From: DATGKK01 sp035294725
GTDB taxonomy: Bacteria > Actinomycetota > Acidimicrobiia > Acidimicrobiales > Bog-793
Direction: 5' to 3'
Length of the DNA: 34,008 nt
NCBI GenBank assembly: GCA_035294725.1
Contig: DATGKK010000021.1
Coordinates: 1 to 34,008, forward strand
Below are positions 27,555 to 34,008 of this stretch, piece by piece. The translations under genes and the position numbers were made by a program. The notes under the pieces were generated by a model, which worked only from the letters and a program-made list of their open reading frames with translations, ran no database searches and was not told the origin of the DNA. Numbering within the stretch: position 1 is the stretch's first letter; every line of letters starts with the position of its first letter.

Positions 27555-29098
27555 GCCGGGCGCGGCCGGCCGCCCGGCCCGACTTCGACTCGTTCCGCTC
27601 CCTCGCCCGGGCCCACCGGGTCGTGCCGGTCTGGACCGAGCTCGTTGCCGACACCCTCACGCCCGTCGGCGCCTTCCGGGCCCTCGCGGGTGAGGGAGCC
27701 GCCTTCCTCCTCGAGAGCGTCGAGCACGGCGAGCGATGGAGCAGGTTCTCCTTCCTCGGCAGAGCACCCCTCGCGAGGATCGTGGCCCGGGGAGGGCGCG
27801 TCGAGGCCGAGGGCGAGCTGCCGGTCGAGGTGCCGGCCGGCGACGGGATCCTCGCCGCCCTCGAGGCCCTCATCGCCGACGTCCGCTCGCCGGTCTCCCC
27901 TGAGCTTCCTCCGCTCCACTCCGGCCTGGTCGGCTACCTCGGCTACGACGTCGTGCGCGAGGTCGAGCGTCTCGGGGAGCCCCCGGCGGACGACCTCGGG
28001 CTGCCCGACGCCGTCCTGTTCGTGATCGGGGAGCTGGCCGCCTTCGACCACTGGCGCCAGCGCGTGACGCTCGTCTCGAACACGGTCCTGGCCGAGGGGG
28101 CGTCCGACGACGAGGTCCGGGCGGCCTACGAGCACGCCCTCGACCGGCTCGGCCGCCTCGAGTCCGATCTCGCGGCCCCGGTCGCGGAGCCGCTCGTGCC
28201 GCCCCCGGTGAGGGGCGAAGCGCTCCCGGCCGGCGAGGTCCGCCGGACCGTCTCGAGCGAGCGGTACCGGGAGGCGGTCGAGGTCGCGAAGGAGCACATC
28301 CGCGCCGGGGACGCCTTCCAGGTCGTGCTCTCCCAGCGGTTCGACCTCGAGCTCGGCTGCGACCCGTTCGACGTCTACCGGATACTGCGCCAGGTGAACC
28401 CGAGCCCGTACATGTTCTTCGTCCGGGACGAGGAGTGCTCGGTCGTCGGCGCCTCACCCGAGCCGATGGTCCAGCTCCTCGACCGGCGCGTCCTGATCCG
28501 GCCCATCGCCGGCACGAGGCCTCGGGGCGCGACCGAGCAGGAGGACCGCCGCCTCGAGGCGGAGCTCGTGGAGCACCCGAAGGAGGTCGCGGAGCACGTG
28601 ATGCTCGTCGACCTCGCGAGGAACGACATCGGCCGCGTCGTCGCCTTTGGCACCGAGCAGGTCGACGAGCTGATGACCCTCGAGCGCTACAGCCACGTCA
28701 TGCACCTCACCTCACAGGTCTCCGGGCAGCTCGTCGAGGGGAAGGGACCGGTCGACCTCCTGCGTGCCACGCTCCCGGCCGGGACCGTCTCGGGGGCGCC
28801 GAAGGTGCGGGCCATGCAGATCATCGACACCCTCGAGCCCACCAAACGCGGCCCGTACGCGGGAACGATCGGCTACGTCGACTTCTCCGGCAACCTCGAC
28901 ACGGCGATCGCGATCCGCACCCTCGTCGCGCTGCCGGACGGGCGGGCGTGCGTGCAGGCCGGCGCCGGCATCGTGGTCGACAGCGACCCGGCGGCCGAGG
29001 ATGCCGAGTGCGCGGCGAAGGCGGCGGCCGTGCTGGCCGCGGTGGCCGGGGCACGGAAGCTCGCGGGCGCCCGCGCTGTTGCACCGGTGGATGGCTGA
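27551..29098 (+). CDS. trpE: Anthranilate synthase component I (apparent CTG start)
   Basis: 515 residues from CTG 27551. It makes anthranilate from chorismate with ammonia supplied by TrpG, which is not in the window. The feedback-inhibition motif 'LLES' is in 'FLLESVEHGERWSRFSFLGR'. Catalytic-domain motifs: 'DAFQVVLSQRFDLE', 'GTRPRGATEQED', 'EHVMLVDLARNDIGRV', 'LPAGTVSGAPKVRAMQII' and 'GPYAGTIGYVDFSGNLDTAI'. The first conventional start is GTG 27623, but the frame upstream encodes 'PDFDSFRSLARAHRVV', which matches the conserved TrpE N-terminus, so translation must start earlier; no ATG, GTG or TTG lies between. CTG 27551 overlaps the hisI stop (CTGA) and has GGGGGAG 8 nt upstream. Product firm, start inferred. 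Confidence 0.93.
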   Translation: MSRARPAARPDFDSFRSLARAHRVVPVWTELVADTLTPVGAFRALAGEGAAFLLESVEHGERWSRFSFLGRAPLARIVARGGRVEAEGELPVEVPAGDGILAALEALIADVRSPVSPELPPLHSGLVGYLGYDVVREVERLGEPPADDLGLPDAVLFVIGELAAFDHWRQRVTLVSNTVLAEGASDDEVRAAYEHALDRLGRLESDLAAPVAEPLVPPPVRGEALPAGEVRRTVSSERYREAVEVAKEHIRAGDAFQVVLSQRFDLELGCDPFDVYRILRQVNPSPYMFFVRDEECSVVGASPEPMVQLLDRRVLIRPIAGTRPRGATEQEDRRLEAELVEHPKEVAEHVMLVDLARNDIGRVVAFGTEQVDELMTLERYSHVMHLTSQVSGQLVEGKGPVDLLRATLPAGTVSGAPKVRAMQIIDTLEPTKRGPYAGTIGYVDFSGNLDTAIAIRTLVALPDGRACVQAGAGIVVDSDPAAEDAECAAKAAAVLAAVAGARKLAGARAVAPVDG

Positions 29099-29939
29099 CG
29101 AGCCTCGGGTCCGCGAGCTTTGGCGCGACGGCGTCCTCGTCGATGGGCCCGACGCGCTCTCCTGGCTCCAGGGCCAGGTCTCCCAGGACCTGGAGGGCCT
29201 CGCCGAGGGCGGCTCCCGGCTCACCCTCGTCCTCTCCCCCCAGGGCAAGATCGAGTCGTTCTGCCGCGTCACGCGCCTCGGCCATGAGGCCGTCCTGCTC
29301 GACGTGGAGGCCGGCTACGGCGAGCAGCTTCATGAGCGGCTTGCTCGCTTCAAGCTGCGGGTCAAGTCGACCCTCGCGCCGGTCGGGGTCCTCGCGACCG
29401 AGCGGGCCGGTGCCGGCTACGACAGCCTCGGCCCGCCCCGGGTCTCGGCGGCGGTTGAGGTCGGCGACGAAACAGGCGGGTCCGCCGAGGAGGACGAGCG
29501 CTTCGAGGCCGCCCGCATCGCGGCGGGGGTGCCCCGCCTCGGCCGGGAGCTCACCGAGGCGACGATCCCCCACGAGGCCGGCGAGGTCTTCATCGAGCGG
29601 ACGGTCTCGTTCACGAAGGGCTGCTACACGGGCCAGGAGCTGGTCGCGCGGCTCGACGCCCGGGGGGCCAAGGTGCCGCGGCGCCTGCGCCTCGTGCGGG
29701 CCGCCGATGCCGGGGGCGGGCTCGCCCGGCCCGGAGACCGCCTCGTCGCTGCCGGCGAGGAGGTCGGCGCCCTCACGAGCGTCGCTCGCGACGGCGAGGG
29801 CGGGCTCGTGGCGCTCGCGTTCGTGAAGCGTGCCCACGTTCGCGACGAGCCCGTGGAGGCGGAGCTCGCAACCGGAGCCGGTGTGCTCCTCGCGACGATC
29901 TTGCCGCTCCCGGCGGCACCGCCGGCCCCGGGGGGCTAG
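29091..29939 (+). CDS. ygfZ: YgfZ/GcvT-like folate-binding protein
   Basis: 282-residue protein of the YgfZ (COG0354/IBA57) family, a folate-binding relative of GcvT that helps maintain or assemble Fe-S clusters, notably in radical-SAM enzymes. Family motif K-G-C-Y-x-G-Q-E is present in 'FTKGCYTGQELVARLDARG' (about 176-195), with 'WLQGQVSQDLEGL' near the N-terminus and 'LSPQGKIESFCRV'. ATG 29091 overlaps the trpE stop by ATGGCTGA. The TAG stop at 29937-29939 begins the -10-like hexamer of the next gene. rlmN, a possible client, lies 5 kb upstream. Confidence 0.88.
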   Translation: MADEPRVRELWRDGVLVDGPDALSWLQGQVSQDLEGLAEGGSRLTLVLSPQGKIESFCRVTRLGHEAVLLDVEAGYGEQLHERLARFKLRVKSTLAPVGVLATERAGAGYDSLGPPRVSAAVEVGDETGGSAEEDERFEAARIAAGVPRLGRELTEATIPHEAGEVFIERTVSFTKGCYTGQELVARLDARGAKVPRRLRLVRAADAGGGLARPGDRLVAAGEEVGALTSVARDGEGGLVALAFVKRAHVRDEPVEAELATGAGVLLATILPLPAAPPAPGG

Positions 29940-29942
29940 AAC
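29937..29942 (+). promoter_or_regulatory. Weak -10-like hexamer TAGAAC before the DMT transporter gene
   Basis: It starts with the TAG stop of ygfZ and ends 7 nt before GTG 29950. Position 6 is C rather than T, so it is a poorer match than the others. Confidence 0.35.
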
Positions 29943-29949
29943 CGGCGAC

Positions 29950-30885
29950 GTGGCGATCGTCCTTGCCCTCGCCGCAGCGCTGTGCAACGCGCTCGCGACC
30001 ATCCTCGAGCGGATGGGCGTCGAGACCGCTCCTGCGGGCTCCTCGCTCAGCTGGAGGCTCGTGAACCACGTCCTGCACCGCCCGATCTGGTTCCTCGGCC
30101 TGCTCTCGATGTCCCTCGCCTTCTTGTTCCAGGCGGCCGCACTCTCGAAAGGCGGGCTCACGCTCGTCCAGCCCCTCCTCGTCACCGAGCTCCTCTTCCT
30201 CGTCGTGATCCTCCGGGTGTGGTTCGGCCGGCCGCTCGGATGGCGCGAGGCCCTCGGCTGCCTCGGAACGGTCGCCGGCCTCGGGGTCTTCCTCGGCGAG
30301 AGCAACCAGGGCGGCGGGACCACGATGCCGGGAGGGGGAGGGTGGGCGATCGTCATCGTCGCCTGCGCGACGGCCGTCGGCGCCTCCCTCGTGCTCGCGC
30401 CCCGGGGCTCGCGGGCCTGGAGCGCAGCCTGGTACGGAGCGGCCGCCGGGATCTCCTTCGCGCTCTGCGCCGCGTTCGTGAAGTCCGCCACCTCCCTGCT
30501 CGGCCACGGCGGGTTTGCCTTCCTCATGGAGCACTTCGAGCCCTACGCCATCATCGTGGCGGGCGCAGGCGGGGTCATCCTCGCCCAGAGCGCCTACCAC
30601 GCCGGGCCGATCACCGCCTCGCAGGCGTCGCTCCTCATCGTCGACCCCATCGTGAGCATCGTGATCGGCGTCGGCCTGTTCGGGGACAACCTCCGTGGCG
30701 GGGCGGGCGCCCTCGCGCTTGATGCAGCGTCGCTCGCGGTGATGTCGGCAGGGCTCTTCGTGCTCTGCCACTCGCCGCTCATCGTGAGCACGACGGCGGA
30801 CGAACGGCTCTCGCGCAGCCCCCGAGGAGGGCTCGGCCCGGTGAGCGCGACGGCGCAGTCGGGTGCCGCGAGCTCCTCACAGTAG
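29950..30885 (+). CDS. DMT-superfamily (EamA/NIPA-like) membrane transporter
   Basis: 311 residues with about nine or ten hydrophobic helices ('VAIVLALAAALCNALATILE' at the very start, 'IWFLGLLSMSLAFLFQAAAL', 'LVVILRVWFG', 'AIIVAGAGGVILAQSAYHAG', 'ASLLIVDPIVSIVIGVGLFG') and a ~35-residue hydrophilic C-terminal tail. The inverted-repeat EamA-like architecture places it in the drug/metabolite transporter superfamily. Substrate is unknown; lying between trpE-ygfZ and trpC, an aromatic amino acid exporter in the manner of YddG is a possibility, but NIPA-like cation transporters look similar. GTG 29950 is chosen because hydrophobic sequence begins at once and ygfZ ends 10 bp before. The TAG stop begins trpC's -10 hexamer. 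Confidence 0.82.
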   Translation: MAIVLALAAALCNALATILERMGVETAPAGSSLSWRLVNHVLHRPIWFLGLLSMSLAFLFQAAALSKGGLTLVQPLLVTELLFLVVILRVWFGRPLGWREALGCLGTVAGLGVFLGESNQGGGTTMPGGGGWAIVIVACATAVGASLVLAPRGSRAWSAAWYGAAAGISFALCAAFVKSATSLLGHGGFAFLMEHFEPYAIIVAGAGGVILAQSAYHAGPITASQASLLIVDPIVSIVIGVGLFGDNLRGGAGALALDAASLAVMSAGLFVLCHSPLIVSTTADERLSRSPRGGLGPVSATAQSGAASSSQ

Positions 30886-30888
30886 GCT
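30883..30888 (+). promoter_or_regulatory. Putative -10 hexamer TAGGCT for trpC, overlapping the upstream stop codon
   Basis: The TAG stop of the DMT gene forms the first half of TAGGCT, which ends 6 nt before ATG 30895. The same hexamer precedes the mannosyltransferase gene. It would give trpCFBA its own leaderless promoter, separate from trpE. Confidence 0.6.
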
Positions 30889-30894
30889 CCCTCC

Positions 30895-31698
30895 ATGGCG
30901 CGGTTCCTCGACGACATCGTCGCCTGGCACCGTGCCCGTGCTGCCGCCGACGAGCGCGATCGCGCGGCTCTCGCAACAAGGGCGGCGGCGACGCTCGCCA
31001 CCGACCCGACCCGCGACTTCGCGGCAGCTCTGTGCGCCGCGCCGGGCATCGGCGTCATCGCCGAGGTGAAGCGGCGCTCTCCCTCCAAGGGACCGCTCGC
31101 TCCTCTGCTCGACCCCGCTGCGATCGCCCGTGACTACGAGGCGGGCGGCGCTGCGGCGCTCTCGGTCCTCACCGACGAGCGCCATTTCGGCGGGAGTGCC
31201 GAGGACCTCGTGGCCGCCCGGGCCGCCGCCAGCCTGCCGGTGCTCCGCAAGGACTTCACCGTCGCTGTGTCCGACGTCGACGACGCCCGCCTCATGGGCG
31301 CCGACGCCGTGCTGCTCATCGTGGCGGCGCTCTCGGATCCTGAGCTGCGCAGCCTCATCGAGCGGGCGGGCGAGCTGTCCATGACGGCGCTCGTCGAGGT
31401 GCACGACGAGGAGGAGGCCGAGCGGGCGATCGCCGCCGGCGCCCGGGTCGTCGGCGTGAACCAGAGGGACCTGCGCACCTTCGAGGTGGACCCGGAGCGA
31501 GCCGTCCGGGTCGCCGGCACCCTCGGGCCCGACGTCGTGCGCGTGGCGGAGTCCGGGATCTCCTCGCCGGCCGACCTGTCGAGGCTCGCCGGGGCCGGCT
31601 TCGACGCGGTGCTCGTCGGGGAGGCGTTCGTCCGTGCTCCCGACCGGGTCGCTGCCGTCCGGGCGATGGCGGCTCCTGCCGCGGCGGCCGCGCGCTGA
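30895..31698 (+). CDS. trpC: Indole-3-glycerol-phosphate synthase
   Basis: 267-residue TIM barrel closing the indole ring from CdRP. Motifs: 'VIAEVKRRSPSKGPLAP' (catalytic lysine and substrate loop), 'YEAGGAAALSVLTDERHFGG', 'LPVLRKDFTV', 'GADAVLLIVAAL', 'ALVEVHDEEEAERA', 'VVGVNQRDLRTFEVD' and 'VAESGISSPADL'. Full length. The start ATG 30895 follows a -10 hexamer; the stop overlaps trpF by one base (TGATG). It begins the trpCFBA unit. trpD is not adjacent. Confidence 0.96.
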   Translation: MARFLDDIVAWHRARAAADERDRAALATRAAATLATDPTRDFAAALCAAPGIGVIAEVKRRSPSKGPLAPLLDPAAIARDYEAGGAAALSVLTDERHFGGSAEDLVAARAAASLPVLRKDFTVAVSDVDDARLMGADAVLLIVAALSDPELRSLIERAGELSMTALVEVHDEEEAERAIAAGARVVGVNQRDLRTFEVDPERAVRVAGTLGPDVVRVAESGISSPADLSRLAGAGFDAVLVGEAFVRAPDRVAAVRAMAAPAAAAAR

Positions 31699-32369
31699 TG
31701 TGGGTCAAGATCTGCGGGATCACGAGCGAGGAGGACGCCCTCCTCGCGGTGGCGATGGGGACCGATGCCGTCGGCTTCATCTTCGCCCCGTCGCCACGCC
31801 AGATGTCCCCGAGCGCGGTCCAGGCGATCACCCGGAGGCTCCCGCCCGAGATCCTCACCGTCGGCGTCTTCCGTGACGAGCTGCCCCGGACCGTCGTCGA
31901 CGTGGTCAACCGGGCCGGCTTGAAGGCGGCGCAACTGCACGGCAACGAAAGCGTGGAGGAGACCGGCTTCGTCGCCGAGCGGGTCCCGCTCGTGATCAAG
32001 GCGTTCGCCGGTGGCGACCCCCGGCTCGCGAGGGCCGGGGAGTACCCGGCCGAGGCGATCCTCGTCGACGCCCCGTCGCCCGGTTCCGGCAAGGTCTTCG
32101 ACTGGAAGCTCGCCGAGGGTGCCCCGCGAAGCCGCCGGATCGTGCTCGCGGGGGGCCTCGACGCCGAGAACGTCGCCGAGGCGATCCGGACCGTCCATCC
32201 CTGGGGGGTCGACGCCGCCACCGGTGTCGAGTCGTCGCCGGGCAAGAAGGACCCTTCGAAGGTGCGCGCCTTCATCCAGGCGGCGCGGGCTGCGGAGCCT
32301 GATCCGTACGAGCCGCCCGATACCGCCGAGCCGGCGCCGTTCGACTGGCAGGAGGAGACGAACCTGTGA
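31698..32369 (+). CDS. trpF: Phosphoribosylanthranilate isomerase
   Basis: 223-residue TIM barrel converting phosphoribosylanthranilate to CdRP. Motifs: 'VKICGIT' with the catalytic cysteine, 'GTDAVGFIFAPSPRQMSP', 'VGVFRDE', 'AAQLHGNES', 'VDAPSPGSGKVFDW' carrying the catalytic aspartate, 'LAGGLDAENVAEAI' and 'GVDAATGVESSPGKKD'. A ~20-residue acidic C-terminal tail is extra. Having a dedicated trpF is uncommon among Actinomycetes, where PriA covers this step, and supports a different class. The start overlaps trpC by one base; the stop overlaps trpB (GTGA). Confidence 0.95.
   Translation: MWVKICGITSEEDALLAVAMGTDAVGFIFAPSPRQMSPSAVQAITRRLPPEILTVGVFRDELPRTVVDVVNRAGLKAAQLHGNESVEETGFVAERVPLVIKAFAGGDPRLARAGEYPAEAILVDAPSPGSGKVFDWKLAEGAPRSRRIVLAGGLDAENVAEAIRTVHPWGVDAATGVESSPGKKDPSKVRAFIQAARAAEPDPYEPPDTAEPAPFDWQEETNL
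32351..32357 (+). promoter_or_regulatory. Shine-Dalgarno GGAGGAG for trpB
   Basis: A near-consensus GGAGGAG at the end of trpF lies 8 nt before GTG 32366, supporting that start as an internal operon start. It also encodes part of the TrpF tail. Confidence 0.55.
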
Positions 32370-33553
32370 GCGCGCCCGAGAACCTGATGGGCCGGCCGGG
32401 GGCCCTCGGCCGCTTCGGCGAGTACGGGGGCCGCTTCGTGCCGGAGTCGCTCGTGCCCGCCTGCGAGGAGCTCGAGGCCGCCTTCGCCTCGGCGTGGAGC
32501 GACCCCTCCTTCCGTAGCGAGCTCGACGGGCTCCTGCGCTCCTACTGCGGCCGGCCGACGCCGGTGACCGAGTGCCACCGGCTCTCGGAGCGCCTCGGCG
32601 TCCGGCTCCTGCTGAAGCGGGAGGACCTCAACCACACGGGCTCCCACAAGCTCAACAACGCCCTCGGCCAGGCGCTGCTCACCCGCCGCATGGGCAAGCG
32701 CCGGCTCATCGCGGAGACCGGTGCCGGCCAGCACGGGGTCGCCACGGCGACCGCGGCGGCACTGCTCGGCATGGAGTGCGAGGTGTACATGGGCGCCGTC
32801 GACGTGGAGCGCCAGGCGCTCAACGTGTTCCGCATGAACCTGCTCGGCGCCTCCGTCCGGCCCGTCACCTCCGGCTCTCGCACTCTGAAGGACGCCATCA
32901 ACGAGGCGTTGCGGGACTGGGTCGCGACCGTCGAGGACACCCACTACTGCATCGGTTCGGTGATGGGCCCTCACCCGTTCCCCTACCTCGTGCGGGAGCT
33001 GCAGCGGGTGGTCGGCGACGAGGCACGCCGGCAGTGCCGGGAGCTCCTCTCGCGCGACCCCGACGTCGTGGTCGCCTGCGTGGGCGGAGGCTCGAACGCC
33101 GCCGGCACCTTCGCCGGCTTTGTCGACTCGGGGGCGCGCCTCGTCGGAGTGGAGGCGGCCGGCGGCGCTGCGCTCCGCAGGGGGATCCCGGGCATCGTGC
33201 ACGGGATGCGATCGAGGTTCCTCCAGGACGAGGCGGGTCAGGTCCTCGAGGCGCACTCCATCTCGGCCGGGCTCGACTACCCGGGCATCGGGCCCGAGCA
33301 CGCGCAGCTTGCGGAGGCCGGGCGGGCCGAGTACGGCGAGGCCGACGACGCCGAGGCGCTCGCCGCCTTCCGCCTCCTCGCGGAGAGCGAGGGCATCATC
33401 CCGGCTCTCGAGCCGTCGCACGGCCTTGCCTGGATCGTGCGGGAGGCCGGGCATGGGCTCCCGCACGGGTCGACCGTCCTGCTGACGATGTCGGGCCGGG
33501 GCGACAAGGACGTGGCCATGGTGATGGAGCTCGAGCAGGGACGGGGGAGGTGA
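32366..33553 (+). CDS. trpB: Tryptophan synthase beta chain
   Basis: 395-residue PLP enzyme joining indole and serine. PLP lysine K95 in 'LNHTGSHKLNNALGQALL'; also 'EYGGRFVPESL' near the N-terminus, 'AETGAGQHGVATATAAALLG' (starts about 116), 'CIGSVMGPHPFPYLVRELQ', phosphate-binding 'CVGGGSNAAGTF', 'SISAGLDYPGIGPEH' and 'GRGDKD'. This is the normal TrpB1 type, made to work with TrpA. The start is GTG 32366 (GTGA overlap with trpF, SD GGAGGAG); the stop overlaps trpA as GTGA. Confidence 0.97.
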   Translation: MSAPENLMGRPGALGRFGEYGGRFVPESLVPACEELEAAFASAWSDPSFRSELDGLLRSYCGRPTPVTECHRLSERLGVRLLLKREDLNHTGSHKLNNALGQALLTRRMGKRRLIAETGAGQHGVATATAAALLGMECEVYMGAVDVERQALNVFRMNLLGASVRPVTSGSRTLKDAINEALRDWVATVEDTHYCIGSVMGPHPFPYLVRELQRVVGDEARRQCRELLSRDPDVVVACVGGGSNAAGTFAGFVDSGARLVGVEAAGGAALRRGIPGIVHGMRSRFLQDEAGQVLEAHSISAGLDYPGIGPEHAQLAEAGRAEYGEADDAEALAAFRLLAESEGIIPALEPSHGLAWIVREAGHGLPHGSTVLLTMSGRGDKDVAMVMELEQGRGR

Positions 33554-34008
33554 GCCCGGCCGCCCACAGGTCGCAGGGGCCACTCGAGAGGACTCTGCGT
33601 GAGCGCAGAGCCGAGGGGCGCAAGCTGCTGGTGCCGTACCTGACGGGGGGCTTCGGCGAGTGGCGGGTCGCGCTCGAGGCCGTCGCCGCTGCCGGCGTCG
33701 ACGCGATCGAGGTCGGGCTCCCGTTCTCGGACCCCGTGATGGACGGGCCCGTCATCCAGGAGGCCTCGGTGAGGGCGCTCGCCGGGGGTGCGACGCCACA
33801 GGCGATCCTCGCCGGGCTCGCGGGCGCCGACCTCGGCGGGACGCCAGTCGCCGTCATGACCTACTACAACCTCATCGCACGGAACGGGCTCCGCCGGAGC
33901 GCGAGCGAGCTTGCCGCCGCCGGCGTGTGCGCGGCGATCCTTCCCGACCTCCCCCTCGAGGAGCTGGACCCATGGCAGGAGGCGGCGCACGAGGCCGGGA
34001 TCGAGACC
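33550..34008 (+). CDS. trpA: Tryptophan synthase alpha chain (3' end outside window)
   Basis: The first 153 residues of the TIM-barrel subunit that splits indole-3-glycerol phosphate and passes indole to TrpB. Motifs: 'LLVPYLTGGFGEWR' (about 26-39), catalytic glutamate in 'GVDAIEVGLPFSDP', then 'DGPVIQEASVRAL', and 'VMTYYNLIARNG' (the usual MTYYNP has Leu for Pro). GTG 33550 overlaps the trpB stop (GTGA). The gene runs off the window end with the frame open. Confidence 0.96.
   Translation, partial: MSPAAHRSQGPLERTLRERRAEGRKLLVPYLTGGFGEWRVALEAVAAAGVDAIEVGLPFSDPVMDGPVIQEASVRALAGGATPQAILAGLAGADLGGTPVAVMTYYNLIARNGLRRSASELAAAGVCAAILPDLPLEELDPWQEAAHEAGIET

Overview
The window is a very GC-rich stretch of about 34 kb of bacterial chromosome, packed with housekeeping and biosynthetic genes on both strands. 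Mycothiol synthase (mshD), a polyprenol-phosphate mannose synthase, two SEDS proteins, an AlaS/RuvX/AroE block and heavy use of GTG start codons point to Actinomycetota. Two features suggest a deep-branching member such as Acidimicrobiia rather than Actinomycetes: a stand-alone trpF instead of the bifunctional PriA arrangement, and the sequence style of AroE and HisC. This placement is inference. No rRNA, tRNA, CRISPR array, prophage or intact mobile element was seen.

Layout. 1-5.3 kb, plus: alaS (5' end outside the window), ruvX, aroE, then a rodA-type SEDS gene and a bifunctional-nuclease-domain gene. 5.3-6.7 kb, minus: a second SEDS gene, converging on the first pair across a hairpin. 6.7-11.3 kb, plus: ppk1, a ppx/GppA-HD gene and a DUF2236 gene. 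11.3-11.85 kb: the only long gene-poor stretch, holding a frameshifted transposase relic. 11.85-14.1 kb, minus: an agmatinase-family gene and a flippase-like membrane protein. 14.2-17.3 kb, plus: AI-2E-type permease, polyprenol-phosphate mannosyltransferase, alpha/beta hydrolase. 17.3-21.7 kb, minus: an operon read hisD-hisC-menG-menF. 21.75 kb, plus: a 63-residue protein. 22.1-22.8 kb, minus: nth. 22.8-34 kb, plus: mshD-rlmN, maoC-hisB-hisA, a groES paralogue-hisI-trpE-ygfZ, a DMT transporter, and trpC-F-B-A (trpA cut by the window end).

How the genes work together. Histidine synthesis is split into hisDC (minus) and hisB, hisA, hisI (plus); hisG, hisE, hisF and hisH are not here. Tryptophan synthesis has trpE, C, F, B and A but not trpD or trpG. 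aroE feeds the shikimate pathway, menF and menG belong to menaquinone synthesis, ppk/ppx handle polyphosphate, and the SEDS and mannosyltransferase genes serve the envelope.

The most interesting signal is in the junctions rather than the gene list. Ten genes with free upstream DNA carry a TANNNT hexamer ending 6-8 nt before an ATG or GTG, the signature of leaderless transcription. In one 23-bp divergent gap two such elements interlock, and at two gene ends the TAG stop codon supplies the first three bases of the next gene's hexamer. Genes inside operons instead overlap by GTGA (nine cases) or ATGNCTGA (three cases). Two biosynthetic genes, hisC and trpE, have conserved N-termini upstream of any in-frame ATG, GTG or TTG and appear to start at CTG.
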